DNA of 64,000 bases, from assembly GCA_003864495.1 (NCBI GenBank), contig ML133422.1, positions 310,001-374,000 on the forward strand. Direction: 5' to 3'. This document shows positions 10,973 through 21,506 of this stretch, piece by piece (within the stretch, counting starts at the first letter, position 1; each line of letters starts with the position of its first letter). The notes under the pieces were generated by a model, which made no database searches, was not told the DNA's origin, and worked only from the letters and a program-made list of their open reading frames with translations. Source of the stretch: Nemopilema nomurai (taxonomy: Eukaryota; Cnidaria; Scyphozoa; Rhizostomeae; Rhizostomatidae). Position numbers and translations under genes: made by a program.

Positions 10973-11922
10973 AGGGAGTGAATTTCAGAAGTCAACCTGG
11001 ATTTGTTACTATAAGGTATCGTTCAATGGAAATATGACATAAAATATTGGAGTGTTCTAGAGAGTGAAATTTTTCACATATTTTTCTGCAAATTTTTTTA
11101 ACTTAGTTTCTAACCTACTTTCGTATATCAAGATCAGTTCTGTTTTTCTGTAAATGTTTATCTCTGCGTGTAGAGAGGGAATAGTTTCATTTTATGATAA
11201 ATTTTGTAACAACAGTATCACTGTGCCCTTCTCCTTATTGTATTATAGGTCATCGTATGTAGCAAAGGCCATACAATATGAACTGATGGCAAATGGTTTC
11301 TCCAATAAATGATACTGACCTCTCCTCAACTCTCGACACTAATTTGAGGCCTTGTAAAGAAAGGTAATCAAACGTTGCAACAGTTACTTGTAATGTTTTA
11401 AGAGATAAAACCAAAATAATTCTACAAACAGTATAACGGTACACGAAAATAGCGTGATTCACCAATCAACGCGAAACACCAATCAACGTGTCAGCAAAAA
11501 TTATTATTACTGAAACCCATTCAAATAAAGTACAGGGTAAAAACAGAAGAACTTCAGCAGTATGGATTTGGTATTCTAATAAAGATATCAGTTAGGTTGA
11601 GTAATCCTCAAAATTTGTCAATTTTAGTGACTAAAGTGGTCGAGTATCCCCTAACAGGAGAGAATGTTGATTACTCGAAAGTATTTTCAAAATTAAGGAA
11701 TGAAGAAAAGGATGATGATGACATAGTTGTGGGATTTGTAGAAGATAAAAGAATTATATCCGAAATTTTTGTAGTTTGAGCAAAATTTATAAGAATATTT
11801 TGAATTAAAGTTGTAAATATATGCAAGTTTTGATATCCTCCCAACCTGTCTCCCGTTATCAATTCAAATCCTGAATCATATCCGAAATTTTGACAGTTTT
11901 GGAAAAATTTCTAAGAATAATC

Positions 11923-11954
11923 TAATATAGAGTCTATAGTCAGACTCTATATTA
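11923..11954. repeat. 13-bp hairpin, 6-nt loop
   Basis: TAATATAGAGTCT pairs perfectly with AGACTCTATATTA around the loop ATAGTC. The tail lacks a CTRR end, so it is not a Helitron 3' terminus. It lies 40 bp beyond the last recognisable Kolobok codons. Confidence 0.6.
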
Positions 11955-11994
11955 AATTCCAAGTTAGTATATTTTGTCCCAATTTGATACAGCT

Positions 11995-12261
11995 TTACAA
12001 ATGACATACTGAATTAACATGTACTGAGGTACCTTTTTTTAGCCAATCACGTTTAATGGCCCCATGTTGGCACCTTGGGTATAAGTCACCATGGCCCTCG
12101 TGGATATTGATGATGTGATTCAAAAGGAACAACCATTTCTCCTTGATCTCTTGAATGTTCCCCTCTGACGAAGCTGCGCACCAGTATACATGATTTTTTA
12201 TGCTTTGTACCCATTCCAAAACTGCCCTGTTACCTTTTTTCTTCCCAATCTTTTCAACCAT
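11995..12261 (-). pseudogene. Kolobok transposase, distal exon
   Basis: The frame reads EKIGKKKGNRAVLEWVQSIK then NHVYWCAASSEG, LLNHIINIHEGHGDLYPRCQ and RDWLKKGTSVHV. The same order (GI-RNHLYWCA, FINHIANKHRNH, W-IKIG) occurs in the better-preserved Kolobok exon at 44931. It is the segment after the YFDVWHVAK motif of THAP-Kolobok transposases. The following exons with the catalytic Glu (SCLESFH in the second copy) are missing, so this copy is 3'-truncated. Confidence 0.8.
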
Positions 12262-12609
12262 TTTCCCAACAGCTACAAAAAATCAAAGAAATTAACCCTT
12301 TTGTTAACTAATACTTTTTGTAATATGGAAATCGTGAAACAAAATGTTATCATTTTCAAATTAGATTGGCAATAGTTTCCTGCTGATTATATGATTTAAA
12401 TAGCCATATATTGTTGCTAAATATATGTTCTAGGGAATATTAAGTTGACAATTGTTTGATTTGTAGCAGCAAATTAATTTTGCTGAGCAAGTTTTATATT
12501 TGTAAATGTTGTATAAAGATCTTGTAAGCAGCCAATATTTTTCTAGGTTCTAGAATGATTCTTGTTTTGATAAATTACTTACATAATAACATACATAATA
12601 ATATGAAAA

Positions 12610-12720
12610 TGTACTGACATTTTGCAACATGAAAAACATCAAAATAGTGTTGTTTATCTTGTCTTTCAGTTCTCCTATTTGCTCCACCAACTTCATTTGA
12701 CTAAAACGATAACAACTTTG
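12610..12720 (-). pseudogene. Kolobok transposase, YFDVFHVAK exon
   Basis: The minus strand reads QSNEVGGANRRTERQ then KQHYFDVFHVAK. In this family QSNEV and HYFDVWHVAK flank a segment of roughly 70-100 residues containing a conserved Asp (TDRH); here that segment has shrunk to about ten residues, which I read as an internal deletion removing a catalytic residue. Confidence 0.7.
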
Positions 12721-12929
12721 TTCTGTTAACCAACTTTGTTATGTCCATTATTTACATTGTAACAGGGGTGTAGAGCCTGACCCTCCGTTTAAATTTGAAA
12801 GTAACCCTTTAATGTTTGTACCCCCTTGTTCCTTTCATAGCACTACACCCTGGCACTTTCTATTATAATCAACTATATTGAATTTAAATTTTTTGTTGTG
12901 AAAAGAAAATCAGTAAAAGGCTGTTTGTA

Positions 12930-13574
12930 GGATGACCTGAATCAGCTGTGTGTCCAAAATCATACTGGTTCCTAAGTCCATCAAGCTGTAAGAACCATAC
13001 TTTGCCATATGCCCTGGTGAGTCCATTCGTGCATCACCACCTAAAACTACATTTCTGCCACGAAGAAACTGAAACATTTTTTCTGTGATTCATGCCAGAC
13101 AGCAATGACAGATGGTATCAAATAAGCACGCTGGATGGCATAGTAAGTGCTGTTGGAAATTTTGGCCATAATCAGATGGTGTAAAAATGTCATCAATCTT
13201 GAAGGTTGACATCCCGAAAAAAGACAAGCTGCTGCAATTGCAAAGTTTCCCCAAGGCATTCTTTTGTGGGTTGGCTGGGAAAACCAAATCTTGTTGTGTC
13301 CTTCGAGGCACTCAGTTTCAATGCACAACATTGATCCACATAATCTTTTGTATACTTTCACAATTGGTTCAAAGCAGACTAAACAGTATGTGAAGAGGGT
13401 CATCAAACATGACTCAAAGACGAGATATGTATTCTGGTTGCACTGTGATTTGCAGTTAACAGGGACCTCTTCGAGACCTTCATTGTCAGATTGATCAGAT
13501 TGATCAGAACTTGGCATCCAGTCACTGTCATCACTCTCGAAATTTGTGTCGAAAGGTACAGACAGGTTTTCCAC
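12930..13574 (-). pseudogene. Kolobok transposase, central exon
   Basis: After an acidic linker, the frame reads LVFESCLMTLFTYCLVCFEP, SMLCIETECLEGHNKIWFSQ, MPWGNFAIAAACLFSGCQPS, and TYYAIQRAYLIPSVIAVW. A shift near 13080 leads into FLRGRNVVLGGDARMDSPGH then MAKYGSYSLMDL, the first catalytic-Asp block of Kolobok transposases (GGD-x-R-x-DSPGH). The order and cysteine pairs match THAP-Kolobok proteins of cnidarians, fish and frogs. Frameshift plus the losses downstream make it non-functional. Confidence 0.85.
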
Positions 13575-13882
13575 TAAGACCTTTTGTTTAGATTTTCTTT
13601 AGCTGGCAAATTTACCTGCACTCCTATTTCAATGGTTGCCACTGATGTTTTGGTCTGAGTTCCTGAAATTATAACAAAAATCAGTGTGAAAACCTATACT
13701 GCCTAATGTCAATCTTTCATTTGGATTTGCACAAAAAAGTAGACTCAACATTTTAAAACAACCCGCATCTTATACATCAACCAAGCTTTGCTCGAAGACA
13801 TTAGTGTATATTTCATGATAAGCAATCTATACAGTCATTTAACAACATCAATTCAGCTTCTGCAATTTTAAATTTAAAAAAA

Positions 13883-14158
13883 TTACATTAATACCTCTTG
13901 TCCACAATCTTGGGTTTGTTTGTGTGCCCTTAAAATTCCATACCATTGGATTCTGTGCTCAGGATTTGATGCCATAAAAAGTTCATTGGCAGGAGACGTC
14001 AGCTGGGTAGACTTATGCCTGGTTTCATCTTCTACTCCCAACGATAATTCACTTTCAGCTGAGTCAATTCCCGCATCAGACGTGAGCACTATGCTTGTTT
14101 GTTTGCCATGGTCATGGTTTGCCGTTGCTTCCTCTCTTTCGACTAATTCAGCTATCAT
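13883..14158 (-). pseudogene. Kolobok transposase, linker exon
   Basis: A 91-codon Ser/Glu-rich frame without a fold signature lies between the THAP exon and the central exon on the same strand. Its position and low complexity fit the poorly conserved linker between THAP and catalytic domains. The assignment rests mainly on context. Confidence 0.45.
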
Positions 14159-14205
14159 CTGAAAATTATATCAAAAACTTAAAAAAAACAAAAATTTTCA
14201 AACTT

Positions 14206-14836
14206 TTAAAAATAGCCAGCTCTTGATTTTATTAGTAAAAGTAATCTCTTTAGTCCTAATACTATCATGTAGAATTTAAAATAATTTTCACTTGTCTTAC
14301 GAACCTCTAGTCTGCGACGCTTGGCAAAGCCCCCATACCGCTTCTTTGGGCTAAGTTTCTTTGGGCTTGGAGACTCCGAAGAGAATGGCGACTGAAATCT
14401 TGATGTAATGGGCTTGATTACTGTCCTTCTTTTAAAGCTCATTTTCCCCTTGACTTGCCCACTCCCTTTCGGAGATCCCTTATCAAAAATGGTAGGTACC
14501 GCATCGCGCTTCAAGGAAGGACGTTTGATTCCTTTGAGTCCTAGGGAAGCTATGAATTTTGGTCCCACTTCGAACTGGTCCTCCTCAAAATGATCCTGGC
14601 ACAATCTAGAATGTCTTTAATTCAAAATTCAGAAGACCCATCTTTGCGATCCAAACTTTTTGCAAGGAAGGATCGGAGGGGAATTTAAAAAGAGTTTTAC
14701 TTTTCTGTCTTGGCTGGCTAGGCCCATCAGAAACATCATTCGTGACAGTAGCGCTTTCAGCAGCAGCCGTCCGGCTTGCACTCGATTTTCTTTTCCTACT
14801 GTCCTCAAAACAATTGTACGCACTACAGTCAACCAT
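14206..14836 (-). pseudogene. THAP domain of Kolobok transposase
   Basis: ATG 14836 opens VDCSAYNCFEDSRKRK; then TLFKFPSDPSLQKVWIAKMG follows, and after a frame break near 14608 LCQDHFEEDQFEVGPKFIAS and LKRDAVPTIF close the domain. The C-x4-C ... C-x2-H pattern, the FP and the Trp are those of THAP fingers; the insert between NC and FP is longer than usual. A Lys/Arg-Pro rich segment (KKLSPKKRYGGFAKRRR) resembling a nuclear-localisation signal follows. It is the N-terminus of the Kolobok relic running to 11995. Confidence 0.85.
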
Positions 14837-15130
14837 CTTTCTCTATCAGACACAGAACTTATAACCGAAGTTATAACTTTAAACGATCAAATTACACAAA
14901 TCTGTGTACAGAAATCTGTTTGCGCACGTGAAACCACTGATCACATATGACGTCACAATGAACAATTGATTCTCGGAAACGAGAAAGATCCGAGAATTGT
15001 CCCGCAGAGTAACAGACATAAAAAACGCAACAACTCAACAACGGTTGTTTATTTTTAAATAATTTCTTTACGATCGCTTTTAACAGCCCTAACTGCATCT
15101 AAAACAGTTAAGACAAAAATATATCAAATT

Positions 15131-15140
15131 TCTCCTTTAA
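15131..15140. repeat. Possible Kolobok 5' end, TCTCCTTTAA
   Basis: The same 10-mer occurs at 1061-1070. The sequence CTTAAAGGGAATTTC at 10297-10311 could be the opposite end (TTAA then AGGGAATTT versus AGGAGAAATTT), which would give an element of about 4.8 kb around the THAP-Kolobok gene. The match is short. Confidence 0.3.
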
Positions 15141-15309
15141 CTGGCATTGTATTATCCCAATCTTCATTTAGAGAAGTCTTGACATCTTTCCATTCTTTTT
15201 CTAGGTTTTTCAGCTCTTCAACATTAAGACTTTGCAATCTATTGTGAACTTCAATATTATATTTTTCTCTAATCTTCGTATTGCTCTTGGTACTTGGACT
15301 TTGGTTCAC
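15141..15309 (-). pseudogene. Non-LTR retrotransposon scrap
   Basis: The frame contains KYNIEVHNRLQSLNVEEL and EKEWKDVKTSLNE, resembling the stretch between endonuclease and reverse transcriptase in RTE-like elements (NRF-x-L ... W-x-x-hydrophobic-K). Only about 55 residues are present, so the call is tentative. The upstream part was probably replaced by the neighbouring Kolobok end. Confidence 0.3.
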
Positions 15310-15348
15310 GTTTGAGTTTCACTCTAATTTTCATCACTACTGGGTTGT

Positions 15349-15366
15349 GATAATAATAATAATAAC
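15349..15366. repeat. (TAA)n microsatellite
   Basis: Short TAA run immediately before the CR1-like ORF; the element may have inserted beside it, or it may derive from the (ATT)n tail of an older copy. Confidence 0.8.
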
Positions 15367-15369
15367 ATC

Positions 15370-16166
15370 ATGTCATGTATGTCTTTTTTCAAATTACGGA
15401 TTACGGTTAGCATCATGGCGGCCGCAGCATATTTTGCTGTTGTAATATTCGTTCTATCCAACATCAGAAAAGAATCCTTTGCAAGTGCAAACTCAGTCTG
15501 CTTCTCTTTCTACGGTGAAGAGGCAAAGGATGTGCAAAACTCAAGAATATATGCTTCTGTATGGGTCCACAAACAAGAAAAGGGAATTCATGTAGTTCAT
15601 AACACACGCACGCATGTGAGACTACAATTGTTACTACTTCTTGCTGGGGATGTCGAGATGTGTCCAGGCCCATGCCAGAAATGCATCACATGTAAAAGGC
15701 CGATGAGAAAGAATCAGAGCTCTAATAAGTGCTTCGCGTGTGGCCAAAAGCTCCACCTAAAATGCCTCGTTGATCAAATTGAAAACGGATGCGAGAGGGT
15801 TTATTGCCGTTCGTGCTTGGCAGATAAACAAGTCAATCCAGATATTCAAATGACAGAAAATATTTACAACGATATCACAACGTTTTTACAATCAAGAGGA
15901 CTAAAATTATTCCACCAAAACATAAATGGCCTTGCAAAGAAAATCGAGGACTTAAAATTATTACTTCAAGAAACGAAACACAACATCGATTTTTTTGGCG
16001 TTACTGAGACCCACCTGCACAAGGATATTAGGGACGAAGAAAGCAAGATTGAAGGCTATGCATTTCTAAGAAACGATAGAAAAAATGGCTCAGGTGGCGG
16101 TGTTGGTTGTTTTATAAGAAATGATCTTGGCTGGCAAAGAAGAGAAGATCTAGAAAAGGAAGTTTA
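15370..16166 (+). pseudogene. CR1-like ORF2 N-terminus: 2A-like motif, PHD, endonuclease
   Basis: Residues 16-35 are hydrophobic (MAAAAYFAVVIFVLSN). At 15625-15674 LLLLLAGDVEMCPGP matches 2A-like ribosome-skipping peptides (D-x-E-x-N-P-G-P) except that the critical Asn is Cys. A Cys/His finger follows (CITCKRP, CFACGQKLHLKCL, CRSCL). The APE endonuclease starts at LFHQNINGL, with FGVTETHLH holding the catalytic Glu and GSGGGVGCFIRNDL. The frame breaks at 16166. 2A-like sequences at this position are known in sea-urchin non-LTR elements; the Cys change should abolish skipping. Confidence 0.85.
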
Positions 16167-16169
16167 GAA

Positions 16170-16720
16170 GCTATTTGGGTCGAAATCTTTGTGAAAAATC
16201 ACGTCCGTTACTGGTATGTGTCATATACAGGCCCCCGGACACTTCAAAGTATCTTGATCGAAATTTTGAAAGTGAATTCAGTGATATGATAAACACCAGT
16301 ATCTCTGAAAACAAAGAACTAATCCTCATGGGTGATTTGAATGCTGACTATCTGAACACTTCGAAAAACAGGAAGTAAAGCGAATCATCAAGGGGCATGG
16401 GCTCAAACAAATAATAACAAAGCCCACAAGAGTCACCAAAGACACGAGCACACTCATAGATATTATTGCAACAACCCACGAACAGAATGTAAGAAAGCAT
16501 ATCACACGCCCTAATTCTCTCAGTGATCACGATCTGGTGGGAGCAGTTATAAAGAAAAATTGTCAAAAGTTTTTATCAAGGACAACATACAAAAGAAATT
16601 TTGCGAAGTATGATGAAAATAGTTTCAGAAGAGATCTCCAAAGTCAGCCCTGGGAAAACCTTGAAAAAGAAAAAATGTTGACAAAGCATGGACAATTTTC
16701 AAAGGGCTCTTGAAGTCAGT
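16170..16720 (+). pseudogene. CR1-like ORF2, rest of endonuclease
   Basis: In shifting frames this stretch reads VCVIYRPPDTSKYLDRNF, ELILMGDLNADYL (GDLN holds the active-site Asp/Asn), TRVTKDTSTLIDIIATT and NSLSDHDLVGAV (the SDH motif). These are the C-terminal motifs of APE endonucleases in the right order. The stop at 16376 and two shifts interrupt it. Confidence 0.8.
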
Positions 16721-16858
16721 AATAGATAAGCATGCACCCCTAACAAAGAAAAAGGTAAAAGGGCGTGATTGTCCATGGCTAACAAATGAGATTAGATCCA
16801 AAATGAATGAGAGAGATTACTGGTTGAAGAAAGCAAGAAAGACAGGAAAAGAAAATGA

Positions 16859-18780
16859 TTGGTCCACATATCGTCGCTTACGAAATGCAACAACTCGAAT
16901 CATCAGATACACAAGGCAACTTACACAAGATCTGTCTTTCAAGAAAACATTAACAGACCAAAGCAGTTTTGGGAGCAAATTAAAAAATGTTATCCAGCAA
17001 AATCCTCAAAAGAACGAAGCAGCAAGGTATTTGAAATAAATGGAGAAATTACTTCTGAAAAGAAAACTATATCAAACGAATTCTGCATGTTTTTCGCGAC
17101 GATTAGAAAATTGCAAAATACTTTACCAGCAATAGTGAATCAAAGTTTGGAATATCACAAACACTCAACATTGGATCATAGACAGAACCCAAAAAAGGTA
17201 ACCTTTAATTTTAAAATGACAAACATCAAAGACATCAGAGACATTTTAACGAAACTAAAAAGAAAAAAGGCTGCTGGTTGTGATGATATACCAACAACGT
17301 TGATTGTTGATGGGGCAAACGAGATAGCTGGTCCTCTCTCAAATTTGATTAATCGATGTCTTGAAATGGCAATCTTCCCATGTGCTGAAAAATGCTCTAA
17401 AATTACACCAGTCTACAAGTCAGGTGAAAAGACGATCATGGATAACTATAGACCAATTTCTATACTCCCTGTTATTTCAAAAGTCTTTGAGCGGGTTGTG
17501 CACAATCAGCTCTATGACTACCTTGAGGCTAATAATATGCTTTCGGAGAGGCAGTTTGGTTTTCGAAAGCGATCATCTACTCAACATGCAGTTACATTTT
17601 TCTCAGATTTCATCAGAACCAATATGGACAGGGGCCTTATGACTGGAGCTGTATTTATTGACCTGCGAAAGGCTTTTGACACAGTGGACCATGAGAGACT
17701 CCTATCTAAACTTCTTAATTATGGTATTAAAAACAAGGAGCTTTGCTGGTTCGAGAGCTATCTGTTTGGTAGAACGCAAATTGTATCATATGATGGAGCC
17801 TTGTCAGAAAGTCAAGCTATTACCTGTGGAGTACCGCAGGGATCCATATTGGGTCCATTGCTTTTTACCTTACTAATAAACGATATCGATGAAAATTTAA
17901 GCCAATGTGAAATGACCCTCTATGCTGATGATTCTGTTTTGTACGTTGCTGGTAAAAATTGTGACATTATCGAAGAAAGAGTTTAAAACAGATTGCTTAC
18001 TGGCTTCAGCAAAATAATCTCGTTATTAATCTTAAAAAGACCAAGACCGAGTGCGTCCTTTATGGTACACACCAGAGAACTTCGAAATCAAAACCTATGG
18101 AAATCAAGATCAATAACACAAAGATCACAGAATCTAAAGAATACGAATATCTAGGAGTAAAGATGGACAAGAACCTGACATTTTCTGATCATTTCAAAAA
18201 ACAATAAAAAAAGCCACATCCAGAGTAAAGTTATTGTCGCGTATACGGCATATATAAGTCCTTACACAGCAGAAACAATTTACAAGGTAACAATTTTACC
18301 AATTCTGCTTTACTGTAACAATGTGTTCCTTCACATGGCACCATCAAAAAAGATGGTGTATGAGAACATTCAGAGACGGGCACTGAAAGTAATAAATGGC
18401 AACAGGGACAGTGTACAGCTGGAGAAAGTCAGTATACGAAACAAGATGTGTGCTTGAATTTTCAAAAGTTTGAATAGCGTATCGCCACACGCCTTTCGAA
18501 ACTATTTCACTAGAGTAAAACACAGGCAGTGTACTCGTGCCAATGCAAAAAATATTGTTTTGCCCAAAGTACAATCAGAAGCAGGCAAGAAGGCCTTTTA
18601 CTTTCAAGGAGCAAAGATTTTTAATAAACTAACAGACGAAATGAAGTGTGAAACTTCAATTCTAAGATTTAAGACTTTTTGTAAAAATTTTAACTTCCAT
18701 TTTCAAGATTTCATTTTCATCATGTATTTAATTTTTATTTCGGTAATCCATGTATATTTTAGACAGGTCCTTTATTGATA
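16859..18780 (+). pseudogene. CR1-like reverse transcriptase and C-terminus
   Basis: The frame 16859-17986 carries RT blocks: PVYKSGEKTIMDNYRPISIL, FGFRKRSSTQHAV, FIDLRKAFDTVDHERLLSKL (first catalytic Asp), GVPQGSILGPLLF and YADDSVL (the YADD box, intact). A break at 17986 is followed by WLQQNNLVINLKKTKTE and YEYLGVKMDKNLTFSDH, then degenerate sequence and a final frame (18470-18778) with a CR1-like C-terminus (KAFYFQGAKIFNKLTDEMK). The linker 16710-17039 (PWLTNEIRSKMNERDYW) lies in another frame. All catalytic residues are present but not in one frame. Confidence 0.9.
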
Positions 18781-18820
18781 ACAGCACGTTGTTGCTGACC
18801 AAAGTTAACCTGTATAAATA

Positions 18821-18842
18821 TGATATTATTATTATTATTATA
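18821..18842. repeat. (ATT)n tail of CR1-like element
   Basis: TATTATTATTATTATTATAT directly downstream of the retrotransposon C-terminus marks its 3' end. Confidence 0.8.
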
Positions 18843-19121
18843 TGGTGTTGATCCATGATTTAAAGTAACATGGTGCATGTCTTTTCATCAGTTCTTTGCC
18901 TTTACAGAATTCCACAAATCTATTTTCTAACACCAATGCCGTATTTTCAAATTATGGGGTATTCTTTTATATTTCCAACATTTGCATTGAAATCGCTCAT
19001 CAACATTGTTATTTCACTGGACTTCGTATTTTTTAGAGTGGCTTCAATTTCATCATCAAACACTTCTAATGTTGGGGCAAAGACTTGAATTACATTGATG
19101 TCAAAGGCTTTTGCTTGTATT

Positions 19122-21299
19122 TTAGGCTGCGTTTACACGATACCCGATCACTTTTCATATCGGATTGGTCTCAGCTATCCGATATGAAAAGCATACCGTT
19201 TAGACTGCTTTTACACAATACCGGATTGCTTTTCATACTGTTTTCATCCTGTTTACACGCCAACGACCAGGGAAGAAAGAGTGGCAGAGGCAGACTTGTA
19301 ATGACATTTTATGACCTCTGCAATGATATCTGGGCTGGAGCACCTGCAACTAAATGTATACAAGGTACTTCTTCATTTGAGCACTTTAAAGGGGCTTCAT
19401 CACAACATAAATGGCAGGTCATATGACACAGTCTTTCAAATTTATTTTAAAATTAGCCCTAACCTGTCATTTTAAAGATTAAACACAATGGGACGAGCAA
19501 AGCTGCCACAAAATTAATCAGCTTCCTCAGATACAAAGGATTTCGTACAGTCACATCATGGTGTCAGGGACTTTTAAGATAAATTCCACCAGCCTCTTCA
19601 TCAGCCATATTGTATTTACATTCAGGGCTCTGCCACCTTTGAAATATGTGCAGGAAATGGTGAGAACATGCTTACACTGCAAGAGATTACATGTTCTTTG
19701 GCCACTTATAAAACTAGTCATACATTTTCAACATTTATCTTTGCCAGGTGGAATAGATACATGCACTGTCTTCGAAATTTGTGAAAACATGACTGAGGGT
19801 GAAGATGATGACAGCAAAGTTTCAAGCGAGGCAACAACTGAGGATGAATTTAATCAAGATAGTGTTTTGTTAGAAATGCCAGCAAGTAAGAAAGACTCTA
19901 GTAAAGAAGACTCGTGCAGCCCAACACTCCAATCCCAGAAAAACGACAGAAGAGGGAAAATAGCAGCTTTTTGATGATCACAGGGAAAAGAAATTGGCTC
20001 CCTTAGTATTCAGTGACATTCAACATTTGCAGTTGCTTAAAGAAGACTTGGACCTGAAGCGAAAGCTGTTGCAGCAAAGTGAAGCTATTGATAAAGAGCT
20101 TATGTGCCATACAAAAAAGATGCCTAAAACTATGGAGAACATAGCCACGAGGCAGATGAGGCAGCTAACCTTCAATTATGCATCTCCTCAACCAGCTGCA
20201 ATGAGTTCTCCACGGATGAATTCAAGGGTAAACAATTTTCACCAAAGAGGTTTTCAACAAACAGAATATCCCCCACAGCAGCACTTTTCATAGAAGTGCT
20301 ACATTGTCAACTGAGGACACAGAGGATCCCTTTTCGACATTGTTGAAGTGATGCAAGACAAAAGAATGTATTAACTGGTTTCATTGAGAAAAAACATAAT
20401 AAACATTTTAAACAACCTGAAACTGTATTTAACAACCACAGGAATTGCTAGAAGTATTCTTAAAACTTACAGAATATAAGGATGAAAACTAAAAAGAAAT
20501 GAACTTTTTTTGCAATAAACATGTTATTCATATCCACTGTTGACAGAAAAATTATATATGCCAAAGGTTTTTCCTCCAATTAATGCAAAGAATGTCTCCC
20601 ACATCAAGTTAGAAAGCAAAATATATCTAAAAATTTGGCCTAGTTTAGGATTTGTCTTAAAACGTCCATATTACTTTTTAGATATGTAACAGAGGGGAAG
20701 CACACATTCCATCCAAAATTTTAAAATTTCTTCCAGCATTCCCCAGTAGGGATAAATGCACGGCCCTAATATTTAGTTGTTTATTAGAGGAGATATAGCA
20801 AATATATTTGAATTTTTGAAAACATTCGTTATGTACCAACTGCAACTATATAGCCAGTGGACAGCATCAAAAAAATTCCACTGGAACTCTTTCCACAACA
20901 CATAATTTTTTTAGCTAGAAAGTAGGAATGGCTGTTTTAGCTATAGCAGATGAAATCAATATTACATAAGTTGTTTTTCAACTCATCAAGATTAAAAAAC
21001 ATACATTTCTGTCATGTTTGTTCATATGTTTGATTATTACAACTCACAGCAATAACCACAAAACATATCAAACCATAAAATAAACAACACTAACAATACA
21101 GGCAATTTAAAAATAATTGATATGTCAACACTATGTTACACTCTGCACCAGAACATTGTGGCTTTATTCTACAATCAAACTGTATGTGTAGTGTTGTTTA
21201 CTGGAAAGTACTCATGAATTACAGTTGGTGGAAAGTATATCCAATATGAAAATCATAGCGCTCCAATGACAATCCAATATTGTGTAACAAGGGCCTAAG
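19122..21299. mobile_element. Possible Harbinger-like element
   Basis: TTAGGCTGCGTTTACACGATA at 19122-19142 resembles the reverse complement of 21273-21299 (TTAGGCCCTTGTTACACAATA), giving imperfect terminal inverted repeats. A second copy of the subterminal word TTACACAATACCGGATT occurs at 19211. Inside lies a Myb-partner-like coding fragment (19750-20293). No DDE transposase was found, so it would be a deletion derivative. The TIR match has several differences and no clean target duplication. Confidence 0.35.
19750..20293 (+). pseudogene. C-terminus of a Harbinger-type Myb/SANT partner protein
   Basis: An acidic stretch (MTEGEDDDSKVSSEATTEDE) is followed, across a frame change near 19970, by KEDLDLKRKLLQQSEAIDKE and ENIATRQMRQLTF, a coiled-coil pattern like the C-terminal helix of Myb-like second proteins of PIF/Harbinger elements. 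The Myb domain itself was not recognised upstream. The Gln/Asn/Pro-rich end (20200-20290) is not typical. The link to Harbinger is tentative. Confidence 0.4.
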
Positions 21300-21395
21300 A
21301 CGCACAACAAAGTAATATTTTAATATACAAATTGGCAGGTAATAATCAAGAATTCAATGAAGCAACAAATGTTTAATCTAGGTAAAATACAACCT

Positions 21396-21506
21396 TTAGG
21401 GTCTTTCCTCATCAAAGTCTTGGACCAAAAATTCTTTCTTACCATCAATGACCAGAATTGACTGAGCATGAAGAAGTTGAATATATGATTCTTCAACCAT
21501 ATCAAT
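21396..21506 (-). CDS. Candidate short terminal exon, unknown
   Basis: After the acceptor-like TTTAACTTTAAG the minus strand reads DMVEESYIQLLHAQSILVID then GKKEFLVQDFDEERP and a stop. It is compact and protein-like, but I cannot assign it and found no partner exons nearby. It could be the last exon of a host gene or chance. The surrounding 20294-22825 region is otherwise very AT-rich without recognisable genes. Confidence 0.2.
   Translation of the reverse strand: MDMVEESYIQLLHAQSILVIDGKKEFLVQDFDEERP

Larger units (their letters stand above)
15370..18842 (+). mobile_element. CR1-like non-LTR retrotransposon, decayed
   Basis: One element encodes, in order: a hydrophobic N-terminus, a 2A-like motif, a PHD-type finger, APE endonuclease, reverse transcriptase and a CR1-type C-terminus, and ends in (ATT)n at 18821-18842, the simple-repeat tail expected for CR1/L2 elements. 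At least five frame breaks (near 16166, 16190, 16376, 16710-16860, 17985 and 18200) separate these parts. The start is taken at the first ATG; the true 5' end is not defined because no target duplication was found. Confidence 0.85.

Noticed and set aside
11923..11954. Helitron 3' hairpin
   Set aside because: The hairpin is not followed by CTRR and no Rep/helicase coding or TC start was found.
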